Assembly (NCBI GenBank): GCA_037962975.1
Contig: CM075670.1
Span: forward strand, 146,634,501 to 146,698,500
DNA length: 64,000 bases
Direction of reading: 5' to 3'
Source: Clitoria ternatea
Taxonomy: Eukaryota > Streptophyta > Magnoliopsida > Fabales > Fabaceae
Within the stretch, counting starts at the first letter, position 1. Every line of letters begins with the position of its first letter. A program made the translations under genes and the position numbers. The notes beneath the pieces are model-generated. The model saw only the letters and a list, made by a program, of their open reading frames with translations, had not been told where the DNA came from and made no database searches. Of this stretch, positions 35,839 through 48,699 are shown piece by piece.

Positions 35839-36127
35839 CGGGAAAACATGGAAGCATCTGGATAATTTGTACCTAGAATTTTCAAATGACCTACATAATG
35901 TAGGACTTGGGTTATGTATGTACAGATTCAGCCTGTTTGGTCAATACAGTAAGACATACTCTTGTTGGCTAGTAATACTTACTCAGTATAATCTATCACC
36001 TGAGATGTGTATGAAAGTGAAGGTAATATTTCTAACAGTCCTTGTTCTAGGACCTAATAATCCTAAGGAAAAAATTGATGTCTTTCTACAACCGTTAGTA
36101 GAAGATTTAATAGAACTGTGGTCCTGA
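35729..36127 (+). pseudogene. TNP2-type CACTA transposase fragment
   Basis: The frame includes CYHSDGKTWKHLDNLYLEF, then GLGLCMYRFSLFGQYSKTYS and CWLVILTQYNLSPEMCMK, then GPNNPKEKIDVFLQPLVEDL. Spacing and residues are those of the transposase_21 (TNP2) family, which cuts and moves CACTA elements. Only about 110 residues remain and a stop follows ELWS. The N-terminal part is present in a second, frame-broken copy in the preceding duplicate. Confidence 0.8.
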
Positions 36128-36164
36128 CTTATGATGTGTTGTTGAAGAATAATTTCATGATGAA

Positions 36165-38692
36165 AGCTATAACAACCCTAATTTTTAGGATAGGAACTCT
36201 GACCCTCAAAAGCTCTAAAGGTGTCCTGTTAAGCTTTCTGTAGAAAGCTTGAGGCTTTGACATGCTCCTTGAGTTGCCTAAGTGTAAGGAAATGGTGAGA
36301 GTTGAACCTAAGATATTAAGTATGAGATGTAGAGATCTCGAGAGAGTGTGAGTAATGAGAAATCTAGTATAGGGAGATGAGAGAATTATAACGATAATGA
36401 TATTTAATAATACTGTTTAATTAGAGATAATATATTAGTTTAATATTAATTAATATTTAGTGATAATAATCTCATTTAATTAAGTATTAATTAATTAATA
36501 ATTTTTACTAATAACATTTAATTATGTATATAATGATAATTAATAACATTTAATATCTACATTATTTATTTTTAATATTTAATCAATATTTATAATGATA
36601 ATTAATAATATTTAATGTATAATAATTAATTTTAATATTTAATATTTAATACTTAATATTAATATTTGATTAATATTTATCTATTTATTTTGAATATATA
36701 GTAATAATATTTTAATTGATTAATAATTATTTATTTATTTATTTATATATTTGAGAATTATATTTAATAATAAAATATTATCGGGTTCTCAGATTTAATT
36801 GTGGGACCTGGTAAATGATCAGATATTGACGATCCAGCCTGAGACTAGTGATCCTATAGGGAAACTAGTCCTGTTAGGACAATCTCGTAGTAAATCTAGG
36901 AAAACAGGTTCGGTTTGGTAAGTTTGACCTGTACCTGAAGTACCATCCACGTTTGACCGTGCAAGTACTTCTAGATATCTAATTTCAACATGGTCAGTTT
37001 CTAATGAACCATTTCGACGATCCAGACACTTTTCCTGAAGAGACCCAGTCCAAATTCAGGCCTTATCGACCCCGTTTCTTGAAGAAACCATCAATTGAAT
37101 CAGAACCCTTGGATCCGACAGAAGCACTTTTAGTGTTTCGAGTCTAACTTTTCATTCAAGGTCGAAATCAAGCAATTCTCATCTTGGTTTCTTCGTTTTG
37201 AAAAATATAACAATCTCTATTTCTAGCCTCAAACTATGACTCATAAGTTATCATCCCCAATTTAAGGAACCAAGTTTTCATGCTCCGAAACCCCGTTAAT
37301 TAATGCCTTTAATCCGTGCATGGTTCATTCGAAAAATCATATCTCTATCATATGATGTCTGATTTGTGTGATTCTAGTTTCATAATTTCTGTAACAAAAT
37401 TCTCTACAATCTTCTTTAAGATCTTGAAGGCTGAATCTTTCCCCATTGGTACAGTTTTTCAATACTTTCTAGATTTGATTCCATTTCACATTAACTTTAT
37501 CCAGTTTTGCTAAAATTCACATATCTCCCTCATACGATGTCAAGACCACTTTGTTTTTTTCTATGGTTCCATATCAAAAAACTCTACAACTTTGATGAAG
37601 GGCACGAAAGCTGATTCCTAAGAGATTTTTCCTAATAAATTCATCTTTTCAGCCTTAAAGAATTCAAGAGCTTCGAGAGTACTTTTCCTTGGTTCGGGCA
37701 TAACTTAGGCTACCGTTACTGGATTTTTGCATATGGTATACCATTTTGAAGAGGAAATATAGCTCGATAACTTTTGTGTTGGGAGTTTTTCCAAATTCCA
37801 TCCTAGGAATTATTATAGATTTATTAAAAATGGGTTACAATTAAGGTAACTAGTCACTTATCGGGTATGTATTTCCGGTGTCCTAAATTGATTTTCCAGT
37901 CACCATTTCTCTTCACCTCCGTGCATCACCCAATCTCGTATCGGCACATGGCCTCTAAAATGTGCAGATCACTGCACGTTCTCTCCTTACCCAACAAGTT
38001 TAACAACTTCTTTCACAAGTTTTGCAACTTCCTTTGCATATAAAATTTCAAAATCAATATTTCACCATCGTGTAACAATTATTCACGCTTCCTCCTCTCC
38101 ACTTTCAATTCCCAATTCCAATTTTTTCATCTTTCTAATACCTCACCGAATAACCCCATTCATTTTTTAATTTCATCATGTTATCACATGCCATGACATG
38201 CAATGCCTCACATATATGAATTGTCATGCTTCACTGCTCCAGGAACCATTCTTCAAATGCCATATTATCACATAAATGAGCTTTTCCAAAATTGTTTCAT
38301 TGCTTCCGAACCTTTCCACGATCATCAATTTCAATTAAGCATTGCTCCCTCATCTTCTGTTATTATTTATGTGGTCTTCATTCTTCACCGTAGGGCTCCC
38401 TTAAAGGCTGCCACCATCAAATTTAGTCAGCACACCGCCTTCTCTTCAAGGTCGTGGTCACCTCTTTGTAATCGGTAAGAGATCAATAGAGTTTTCTTCA
38501 TTTTAATTTTGATTTCTTCTTCCGTTCCATTTCTCTTTTTCAATCTAGCATTTCCATGGCTATACCATGGTTGGCTATGACCCCTCCTTGCCATTCTCTC
38601 ATTGCATGTTTGATTTCTAAGATTCTGGGAGCGATCGGGAACGATTGACACAAAGTGATCGGCGATCAGTGGATTTTTAGCGCACGATAACT
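36165..38692 (+). repeat. Probable long LTR of unresolved family, left part
   Basis: The start TAACAACCCTAATTTT resembles a Tekay-type LTR start. The region is noncoding, with a very AT-rich stretch of TAATAT words (36370-36790) and more balanced sequence after 36790. It is interrupted at 38693 by a solo LTR and resumes at 43892. I could not find its right end or a second copy in the window, so the call is tentative. Confidence 0.4.
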
Positions 38693-39465
38693 GTAACATC
38701 CCGAATTTTAAAATAGAGGATTAATTAAGGAAAATAAATATTGACAAGTTGAATATGAATTGTTTAATGTCCCAATAAATTGAAATTAATTAAATTAAGA
38801 TTTTTGAGGGCTGTTGGTAATTTATGGAGACCGGTTAAGCTAAAAATGAGCCCGGTTGAAATATGGGTGTCGGACCAAGTATCTCGGAATGAGATGATAT
38901 TGGTCAGGGCTGTAGAGAATAATATTAGGAATCTGAATATACATTCGGAATAATTTTCGGATGAAGTATTGAGCCCAAACGAAGAGCCTGTTAGTAACAA
39001 AAACGATGAATTTTAATGAGTGAAGCTAAAATAAACCCAAAAGCCCAAATTTCTTTCTTCTATACACGTGAACCCGCTGAAGCTTTGGCAAACATACTCT
39101 ACTTCTTCTTCTCTTCATCTTTCTCCATTCTCTCTTCCCTTCCTCTTCCAGCCCTAAGCATAACTTGTGTTATCTTCATCTCCCCCATTTTCGTGTGAAG
39201 TTTGGAAGCTTGGAGTTCTTCCCTCCTCTTTCTCTCATTTTCGTGTGGCTTTCCTCTCCTTGGAGAACCCATTTCATTTTGGGTGTGAGGTAAGCCCTTT
39301 CACCATTTTTAGAATGGATTGATGATGATAATATAAGGTATTATGATTTGGAGAAGAAATGCATGTGCATGGGTGTTTATTAGAGCATTTAATGCTCATG
39401 CCCTAGAATGGGACATCATAAATGTGAGTATTTGTGAAGAGAAAGTGGTAGTTGGTGCATTAATG

Positions 39466-40728
39466 TGTTGGTGTATGCACTACGAGCTATTAATGTATCA
39501 ATTTTAACTTATTAATAAAATTAGTATTTTCAGTTTTAGACAAATGCTATTTATCCTGGAATAATAGGTCATATGAGAATTATTCCTAAAACGTCCCTAA
39601 TCAAGTATTTACATGGGGACATGTAAATACATTAAGATTAGTGTGTGAATGTACTGATGATTTGATCTCACAAATCATGGATATATGATATCAAGTCTTT
39701 ACACGGGTACACATTAAGAGTAATGTTGTACTGGACAGACCCACCATGAGAACGTTACATGGATCGTTACATGAGTGTCATAAACGGTTCTCAATGTGAT
39801 AATGGTATGTAGTCCTTCGACCTAAAGTCACTACGATTCCTACATAAGGAGTTTATTGTTTTAATACAATCAAACGTTATCTGTAATAAGATGACCATAA
39901 AGATTGTGATTAGGCAATAGATAAATTATGCAGAGGGATGTGAGTGATGTAGATGGAATTTGTCTCTCCTATGTGACAGGAGTGATATCTATGGGCCACT
40001 TGATGGAGTGAGACTAATGAAATGCATGGCCATGCTAGGACGAATAAATATTAGATATTTATTCTATAAAGTCTACTCTGGTATCAAGTAAAATGAATTG
40101 GGCCATACAAGGATGACGACGACCATGCCTTGGGCCCAATTAGATATCGTGACAAAAGGAATAGATATATAAAATAATTATCACTTATAGGTCATGTCGA
40201 TGATAAATAATATTCAGACATAATGATGTATTCCTAGATACCGCTCTTATTTTATATTAATAATAAAATAGTTTATTATTAATATAACCGAATATTTTAC
40301 CTATAGGGTCACACACATAGAGTAAGCCCACCAGAGGATAGTTTTATTTTAGTTGGATTGAAAATAAAACTATTTGGGCCTAACTCATTTAGAATGAGTC
40401 AGGAGCCTAATGTTTAATGAGAGCTCAGGTCAAGACCTAAGCCTATATATAGAGCATGAGATGCTCATAGGCCGCTGCTCAGAAATTAGATTACACTAAA
40501 ATTCCGTACTAGCATTCGGATCGTTAGTTTTCTGGTGGGAGTGCTCGTGTGGACTCCTAAGGGCAAAGCTACAATTGCTTCAATCGAGGATCTTGTTCTG
40601 CGTCTACAAGAGGTAAACCCTAATTAAAATTTTAATTTAGCATAATGCTTTGAGACATACGTGTTTGCAATTCTTTCTTGGGAATCCTTTGTGTTTCCGC
40701 TGCCTGACCTTAATAGGATTCCCTAACA
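39466..40728 (+). mobile_element. 1.26-kb solo LTR nested in the 5.2-kb solo LTR
   Basis: The insert starts TGTTGGTGTATGC and ends GATTCCCTAACA, with TAATG on both sides (39461-39465, 40729-40733). The host LTR sequence continues across it, as the uninterrupted copy near 56900 shows. A TATA-like CCTATATATAGAG at about 40441-40453 fits an LTR promoter. No coding sequence. The end TTTCCGCTGC...CCTAACA is reminiscent of copia LTRs, but the superfamily is not proved. Confidence 0.85.
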
Positions 40729-41659
40729 TAATGATGGTAGAGAATGAAGGTTTATGATGTATTACTGAATGTGAATGGGTTTTAGAGGAAACCCTAACCT
40801 TAAAGTTTAGGGAAAAATAGCTAATGTTAGTTTAAGAATATACTCTAAGGAGAAATGCAAGACATTGGTGAATAGGTGTATGGATGAATGGAGTTGTGTG
40901 AGGATTTAAGCTATTGTGGTTGTTAACCTTTGAATTTAACGATGGTGGCTTAATGGGAAGGAATTCCCGAAGCCTAATAATGAACAAAATGATATCCACA
41001 ACATGTCTAACATATGTTGTGACATTATAAATATGAATATGACTAAATAGAATTGAATTGATAACTTGAGTAGTTGATTGATTAAGGTTTTACATGAATG
41101 TGGATGTAGGACCTATTCCGAACGACGAGGCAGGAGCGTCTTATCAATCAGAATTCTTCTCTTGAGGTAGGAGAGGAGTCTTATGTTCTAAATGCATGAA
41201 ATTGAATGTTATTTGATTGTGGAATGTATTGGCATGCATGTTAGCCTTGCTTGAATGTTACTGGAAATGATGATGTGGTGTATGATATAGATGATGTGTT
41301 GGTAACATGCTTTGAATGTATTTAGAACAAATTGTTGATGTGTGGTGTGGTGGCATGTATTGTTGATGACTATGTGGTTAGATAAATGTAAGTCCACCGA
41401 GAAAGCATAACGAATGCTAATGATTTTGATAGAGAATGAATTGTATGCTTGTATGGTATTAAAGTTGAATGATGTGGTTGATAACCATTGAAAATGCCAC
41501 ACAAAGACTCAAATTAATGAGAATAACCAACAAGATTGAATCCGTTAAAACCTTGTAGTGATATTGGTGATGGTGATGATGTATGTTGAGTGGCATATAT
41601 AGGATGCATAGAGTGAGAAATGCATATGATCTGCATTTGCATCCATGGCATCCATTGAG

Positions 41660-41957
41660 TTCCCTCGGCCGACCCAGTGGGAGGGTGGCTCAGTGCACGA
41701 GCAAGTTGTATTTTCCCCTGTGACTCAGTGTAAAGTCACGAAGCCGCCCATGTATTGATTCGGGGAGCTGCATGTGGCCGACCCTTGTGGGGGGCGGCTC
41801 TTGATGAGCAGGTGACCCCGGTGGTCTTTAAGATCACAGCCGCCATGATTCAATATCTGGCCGGCCCGTAACACCATATGTTGATATGTTGTGTACCGCG
41901 GTCATGGTGATAATGACCAGGTGTTGCAAGATGGGCGATGCAGTTCGGTACCAGTAA
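41660..41957 (+). other. GC-rich island inside the Tekay LTR
   Basis: Within otherwise AT-rich LTR sequence about 300 bp are rich in G and C, with GGCCGACCC written twice and matching GGGNGGCTC segments that could pair. The same island occurs reversed at about 55745-56040. Its conservation between copies is simple descent; function unknown. Confidence 0.5.
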
Positions 41958-42989
41958 AACTATTGGTGAATGCATGCAATTTAAAGAATAAGTGTACACA
42001 TTTTACTACTACAGTAGGGGTATGGTTTGATGACCATGCTTGAATCCCACATTTGGTGTTGAATTCCCACAGTCAGATCTGCAATTGTTGAAATACTCCT
42101 TTGTGCATATGCATTAGCTTAAGAGCATTTTCATATAGATGGAGGTATGTCAAAGTGGTGAGATATGATGATGATTATGAAGAGGTTGTAAAATATATGA
42201 ATTAAGACAACATAAAAGATATGAATACCAAATAATGGTTGCGTGACAATCCATTGGTTGAATAATGTGATTATGTGTATGCTTGTGTGCTTTGTGTGAA
42301 ATTGTATTGGTATATGGCATGGTGAATGTTATTGATATGCAAAGTACACATGTGTGGATGCATATATACATAATCACATGGTATTCATATTCATACCTTT
42401 GGAATGTGGACTCACTCTCCCATGTTGTCTATTTTTAGACTTGTGATGCAGGGCATTCATGGGAAGAGTAAGCATTTTGAAGTATATTTTAGCTGTGGAG
42501 GTAAATAGTTGTATAGGGAGTGCCTTGACCGGCGATATATAGATTTTGTGTAGCATGTGATGTAATGAATGCTTGTTTTGGTAATTTTAGATGATAGATG
42601 AATTTTGGTGGTCATACAGGAAAATTGGATCTTGGTGTATGACCAATTTTCATTTATGACCCAACTATGTAATGAACAAATGACGATGTATGTTGACGTT
42701 TATGAGTTGAATGAATGAATCGGGCAGAATTGTGAATGTATGATGATACGAAATGAGGATTTGTGTTAAGTGTTGATAATTGGTAGTTGTCATAGTTGAA
42801 TAGTTAGCATTGGTATGAACTTATGAACTAGACAGGATTTTATGGTATATAGATGAATGAGACATGTTCTAAATATGCAATATGATGTGTAATTTATGTT
42901 AAATTTAAAGGAATTGGTGTAGATTGAAGTTTGGTATAATGGGTTGTATGAATGCTATGAATTCCCACGTTTCTGCAGAGATTCTACAG

Positions 42990-43512
42990 AACTAGCTCAA
43001 GCGAGTGAGAATCTCGCTCGAGCGAGATTGTTGTGAAATTGAGTTTTGGCCTCTGCCCCGTTTTCGCCCGAGCGAGGGTATGTTTCGCCCAAGTGAAATT
43101 GTTACAGAATCAGAGGTTAGTCTCTGGACAAATTTCGCTCAGGCGTGGGGACGGTCACTCAAGCGAGGAGGGGGAGGAATTGACACTGGACGATTTTCAC
43201 CAAGGCGAGTGGTGCCTCGCCCAAGCGAAAATCGGCCAGAGAGTCACCAACGATTCTGGAGCAATCTCGCTTAAGCGAGTCATGATCCGCTCAAGCGAGT
43301 TTGGTACCTGATGCATCCTTCCTTCCTTCGCTCAAGCGTCTCACTGGCCCGCTCAGGATTCTCCTTCGTATTTTGCTCAAGCGAGTCGGGGTTCGCTCAA
43401 GCGAAATTGACCCCTGATGCTTAAACTTCATCCGCTCAGTTTTTTTCTCGATGTCGCCCAAGCGTACCCACGCTGGCTCGCTCAAGCGACGTGATTCTCG
43501 CTTGAGCGAGTG
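42990..43512 (+). repeat. Array of CGCTCAAGCG palindromes in the solo LTR
   Basis: About 17 copies of a word close to TCGCTCAAGCGA or TCGCTTGAGCGA, several perfectly palindromic (CTCGCTCGAGCGAG, CTCGCTTAAGCGAG), lie in pairs with short linkers and spacers of about 30-50 bp. The array lies near the 3' end of the LTR, ending about 375 bp before it. Confidence 0.8.
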
Positions 43513-43891
43513 GCACCCTGTTTCCCATATTTGTTATTTTAAATAAATTCTTGTTTTCTATACAATATTTCTCATTCAAGCATCGCTTTATTGGTATTAT
43601 GGAGCATATAGTGTACCTCAAAGCTATATGAAATGCATCCGTATTTTCATGAAATTCTTTCACTTGAAAATCAATCAATCAACAATTAAATTAATTACAT
43701 CTTCCGCTGTTTTTAATTGGAAAAGCTATTATAAGATAACCTACTCACCCTCTCATATCTTCATATATGGGAGTGGTTTAGCATAGATCCAGGTATTCTA
43801 CTAGAAGCTACACCACTTATTCTCTTTATACTAAATTACGGTTTATAAAAACGTGAAAAATTTACCTCTGTTTTTGGGGTGTCTCAATAAC

Positions 43892-46600
43892 CCCCTTCAA
43901 AACCGTGAGCTACCGGTGAGGTAAGGGGATTTTTTTTTTTCATTTTGTCTTGTTTTTAACTGTCGTAGATTGTTTCTGTGGCCTCCGGGAACGCCCCAAT
44001 TGAGTTTCGTTAGGTTCCAACGCCCCAATTAAAAGTTACGAATTTTTCTACCACTGCCGACAATTTTATTTTTATTTTTAAATGTATGTATATATTTTTG
44101 TAATTTATTGTGAGTTGTGCCTTGAGAATCATGGATCCCACCTGAGTTCAACTGGAGTCTGGAGCCCTGTTGATGTGATTTACGACTTATAGGAATTTAT
44201 TGCAGGCGTAGTTGTATTTTTATTTTGGTATGAAATTAATTATTAATTTATTTAAATTTTTTGTAATTTTTCAGTAAGTCCCGCCATCCTGTTTAGTTAT
44301 CTTGCCAGAGTCTGAGAAGCATTTAAAGAAATTACGCGTTACGGGTAATATTACGCCTTATTACGATTTAATTTAATTTATTCTAAAATATCTCACCGAC
44401 GACCCTAAATGATCGATCCCACGCGCTTAGTAATGTGAAAATAGATTCAACGACTAAAATAAATGGTAAGTTATAATGGATTAAATTATAAATTTAGTAA
44501 GGTAATAATAAATGATGATAAATAGAATTAAAAACGATAATTTTATTTTAAGAGCAGACTATATTTTTGCAGGTATCAAAAAATATGTGTGATAATATCT
44601 AGGAACGAAATTGGGTAACTAGTAAGTAAGGAGTTAACCAAGATAGTAGACATGCATTAATAGTTTTTATGAAGTTAATTTGAAAAAGGGTGATAACGGG
44701 TTACTAATGTTAAGAATTAAATAATTAATAAAAATAGTAGTAATATTTATGAGAAATATTTATCGGATTTTATATATATATTTATTTATTTATGAAAACA
44801 TTAGGCCTATCTTAAAAATGAAGTAATAATAATATCAATAATAATGGAAACTAGGAATTATAACTTTAACTAAGGATAAAAACTATATTTTCATAAGTAT
44901 CACAGAATTATTAACGTTTTTAAACATTTATAATATAACTAGTAAATAATAGATCAATTACGTGTAAGCACACATTCACAAGTTATAAGGAATTTACATT
45001 AAAGAGGATAAGTACTAGGTTACTAGTAGTAAGGTTGAATAAGCAATGTAATAATAGTAATAAATTATAGACTTAACTATTTAGAGGTGAAATCATATTT
45101 ATAGGACTTTATAAATGCATAAATGAGAAATATCAATCTAGACTTAAATGGAACAAAAATGTTAAACATTACGATAAAATCAAGTTGACTCCACAAAAGG
45201 AGGTTTTATAAACAAATTACATTTTCAAAGAGTTATATATATATATGGTTTTATATATACGTCTATACATTGATAATTATTCATCAAGTAAGCAATTATT
45301 AGTATCTATAAAGTAAGTGATAAGTTCTAAAAAGAAAAGGGAGACATATTGGCAGAAAAAAAAGATAAATTCATTATAAAAATATTTTACGCTAAGCATA
45401 TATTAAGTAAAGGCTAATATAAGCGAATATACTAATTTGGTTTGAAATTGTACCAATTAGATAGATCTATATATGTGACTGATTTGTATGATGTTTAAAT
45501 TTGTGCATGTGGTAAATATGTTGGGTGTAGTTATATGCATATATGTTGTCTATGTATATAATATGATTGTATGAAGTTGTGCAGTAATGAAACTATATAT
45601 GTATGTGTTTTGGGATGAATTATGTGGGATGTGCATCTATGTATGAATGAAAAAGGAATATATGTAATGATATATAAGAACTGATTATGAATGTTGTTAT
45701 AAATGATAATGCAAACTATAAAATAAGAATGGGTCTTGATAGGGTCCTGGTATGATAAAATCGATATGATGGAATGAAAATTGACATGATGAGTTGGTGG
45801 CGCCCCGAGATGTGATGAATGATGATGAACTATTCCTTTTATTCTTAATTGCTGATTAACAGTCTAAGCCAACCCGAATAAACATCAATAAGTTATCGTG
45901 AGAATACGAGTAAAAAGAATGAGAATCATATATTGCTTAATTAATTAAACCACTACCAAGTAGATAAAAATTAGAGTTATATAGACTAGCACATAATAAT
46001 AAATAAAAACTTAATATACTCATAAGTAAACTAGGACAATCTATACCCCTAATATTCAACATATTTTATATCAAATAAAATTTCCCTTAATTATACAGAG
46101 AATAATATCATAAGGAAATTAGGGTAACCCTTGAATAGGCCACACCTTATAAAGTGAGTAAGAGTAAATTAATCAGTAAAGGACAAAGACGATACAACAT
46201 AAATTCTGGCGTTAAGAATAAAAGCGGATAGTTGGAAGGACCCTACCGATGACAGACATTTTCAAAGATAAAAGATGGTGCATTGAGCATGATCATATGC
46301 ATATGATTTTGGTGAAGACTAAAGCATACAACGAGGGGTACGTTGGAGGATATGGGAGTTCGATCCCTGTGATGGATCTTGGGAGTACACCGGGCTGGGA
46401 CCCCTAATGGCTCGAGGGTAGCGCCCCGAGACTGGGCAAAACAATGTAAACCTGGTGATCTGGTCTAGATACCGGCACATGGACAAACGGGTAATTTCAC
46501 CCGCTTTCACTAATCTACCAGTATCGTAGGTGAACCTCTGAACTAAAAACCCGCACAAACCATCCTTTACATCGGGTAATCCAGGTCATCACCAAGGCAT
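43892..46600. other. Probable continuation of the unresolved LTR, plus unassigned AT-rich DNA
   Basis: The sequence follows the ATAAC duplication and so continues the host interrupted at 38692. It is noncoding and AT-rich, with a GC-rich island at about 46360-46560 like those in the other long LTRs. The boundary to the Tat LTR that follows is not visible to me. Confidence 0.4.
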
Positions 46601-47024
46601 ACCAAAAAGTAACCTACTACACCCAACAAACAGTACAAGGTACAGCTGGGGGAGCAACGTTCGTGGGAGACGCGGAGGCGCCCGTGTCGTGTGTCAGATT
46701 CTTGCAGGATCGTAATGACACAATGTACGGATTCTCCCCGCAACCCTAAAGGATTCTTACGCTCCTTACATGCATATAAATATCAAAGATTTCCTAATAA
46801 TGGTACGTTTTCTTCATTCTCTAACTTACGCTCAAGGATCGCTCCCTTAATTGTTTACTGACTTGAGCGTCGAAGTGCCTTTACAAGTGGCACCTCTTTT
46901 CGCCCCCACTGGAATAAAGGTTACAATACCAGATCCCTACTAGACCAGTGTATAAACACTCAGAGAGAAGAATATTTGTGGCTGGCCCTACACCAGATCC
47001 TTAACCCTGGTTCAGGCCAGTTCA
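46600..47024 (+). repeat. 3' part of a Tat/Ogre-type 5' LTR
   Basis: The end is fixed by the primer-site-like sequence that follows at 47026. A TATA-like ATATAAATATC occurs at about 46774-46784. Downstream lies a segment (ACTTGAGCGTCGAAGTGCC, about 46860-46880) related to the reversed LTR near 16220. The LTR start could not be located. Confidence 0.5.
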
Positions 47025-47025
47025 T

Positions 47026-47041
47026 TGGTACGCCCAGTGGG
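47026..47041 (+). promoter_or_regulatory. Primer-binding-site-like sequence
   Basis: TGGTACGCCCAGTGGG lies directly after the presumed LTR end and 60 bp before the gag start. Tat-lineage elements typically have a TGG(C/T)RCGCCC-type sequence here. The tRNA is not identified. Confidence 0.55.
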
Positions 47042-47100
47042 ATACGTTAAAGTGATTCCCACTTTTCGCTAAAAGATCAGAAGTTTCATTGGAAAACAAC

Positions 47101-48543
47101 ATGAGAACCCCCCTCCCCCCCCCCCCGAGGGTCACGTGGAGGACGTAACTCATTTGGAGAATAGGCGTTTGGTCTTTGAGTCCCTAAGAGCTCTAGAAGA
47201 ATGGTGGTGATGGGGACTCCAGACCCTCGTGACGATATTATCAGGCAACTAAGGGAAGAGTTAGCTGAGTTGAGGCACGATCGAAGACAAGATTGGGAGA
47301 AGGCTGTTCTCCAGAAGGAGGAAACACGCGAGGAGTCTAGGAAGGAGAAATTTGAGCCTATCCAATACTCAAAAATCTCCATGTACCAAGAGACAAAGAA
47401 GTCTCAAGATTTAGGTAACCAGACTAAAACCAGGACGAAGGACCCAGTAGTGGGGGCAGTGGGGACTTACAGGCTCAATGTCCCATTCTCTCAAAGACTG
47501 ACGAGCGTACTTATTCCAAAGAACTTACAGACGACCCAACCCCTTTCTATAGGGAAGTATTTGGGGGGAAAACTGACCCGAGTGAACATCTGGATGCCTA
47601 CGCTTATGAGGCAATGTTCTTAGGAGTTGAGGAAGATGTTATGTGTCGTATGTTCCTTGCACGTTGATTGGGGAGGCTTTAAGTTGGTTTAAAGGACTAC
47701 CATCAGGATCGATCGACTCTTGGGAAGACTTGGTAATGGCTTTTGGAGAGCACTTCGTTATTTCGAGGGGTATGCCCTAGACTTCACATACCCTCACGAA
47801 GATAAGGCAGGGTGAGAGCAAAACTCTAAAGGATTTCCTAAAGAGATTTTACAAAGAGGCGGCGATGGTCCCCAACCTTGCTGAGGCAATCCTGCTACAC
47901 ATCATCATTGAGGCTTTATAGCCTAAATCCGTTTTCACTTTATCCTTGGCCAAAAGCCCGCTGGCATCTTTTGAAGTGTTCCAAAAAAAAGTATCAATAT
48001 ACGTAGGTATAGAGATGCATCTTGAGGCTACAATGACAAGGGCGAAGCTGTCTGTTTGGGTATCATAACAACTTAGAGAAAAGGAGAGGGCTGCCGGAGA
48101 GACCCTTTCAAAGGGATAGGTTCAGGGATCCACAACCTAAGCAACAGAAGAGGCGCGTGGCTGCATTTAGCAACTATGAACCATTGAACACTCGACCAAC
48201 ATAGATTTTGAGAGAGATGGGTTGGTTGATGTTCAGTGTGTATAGGATCAGAAGATCGGCCCCAGTGGAAAGACCTGGAAATCCGCATAAATACTACGAT
48301 TTCCGTGAGCAAACAAGACACTCTATTGAGGAGTGTAGGTCATTGAAGGACGCTATTAAGGTCCTCATCCGTGAGGGGAAGCTAAAGCAATACCTTTTCA
48401 GGGAGAAGTCAGTGGATGAGCCAAAGTGGATGGAAAAGAGGTATCATCACCGAGATAAAGATGGAGATGACAACCAGGGTCTAATGAAAAAATTCATTGC
48501 TGTTAAGAAACAAAATGGCTTAGCAACTACAGAAGCCACCTAG
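47101..48543 (+). pseudogene. Tat/Ogre-type gag, broken
   Basis: The frame starts at ATG 47101, soon shifts, and is best read in 47201-47623 (DDIIRQLREELAELRHDRR, then EKFEPIQYSKI). A further shifted part follows, with a gag core like the minus-strand relic at 15289. At 48208-48543 it continues with YYDFREQTRHSIEECRSLKD and IREGKLKQYLF, the place of the nucleocapsid zinc knuckle, whose first cysteine is replaced by tyrosine. Stops occur at several sites between 47640 and 48200. The element cannot make particles. Confidence 0.75.
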
Positions 48544-48699
48544 GAAGATAGAGCACCCGTGCAAGAACAACGTGGCTGGCATGAGATCATTAACATGATC
48601 GCTGGAGGTTTCACAGGATGTGGTGCATCAATTTGGGTTAGAAAAAATCACCATAGAATGATCCTTTCCGTTTAGGGCAAGCCCCAGGATAATCGCCCA

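Larger units (their letters stand above)
34774..36127 (+). mobile_element. CACTA (En/Spm) transposon remnant
   Basis: The left end CATTACTAGAAATATTG is one substitution from the usual CACTACTAGAAA terminus. It is followed by subterminal sequence rich in GCGAC and GTCGC words (34815-35280), as in plant CACTA elements. Transposase sequence of the TNP2 type is present at 35500-36127. No matching right end was found, so the element is truncated. A 190-bp segment inside is duplicated in tandem. Confidence 0.7.
38693..43886 (+). mobile_element. Solo LTR of the Tekay family seen at 53195, with target duplication
   Basis: It begins TGTAACATCCCGAATTTT and ends TTTTTGGGGTGTCTCA, exactly the ends of the LTR at 53195-57696 in reverse. 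Both flanks carry ATAAC (38688-38692, 43887-43891), a 5-bp target duplication. Without the nested insert and its duplicated 5 bp it is about 3.9 kb. No internal domain remains, so LTR-LTR recombination removed it. It has a GC-rich island (41660-41957) and a palindrome array (42990-43512), but lacks the CCGAGTGA block present in the other copies. Confidence 0.92.

Noticed and set aside
36370..36790. Very AT-rich block considered as a matrix-attachment region or replication origin
   Set aside because: AT-richness alone is not evidence, and the block lies inside probable LTR sequence.
43005..43485. Overlapping ORFs with repeated Ser/Glu and Arg-rich words
   Set aside because: The repetition comes from the palindrome array in an LTR, and it appears in several frames on both strands.
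42990..43512. Regularly spaced repeats resembling a CRISPR array
   Set aside because: The words are short, degenerate palindromes with uneven spacers inside a plant LTR, and there are no cas genes.
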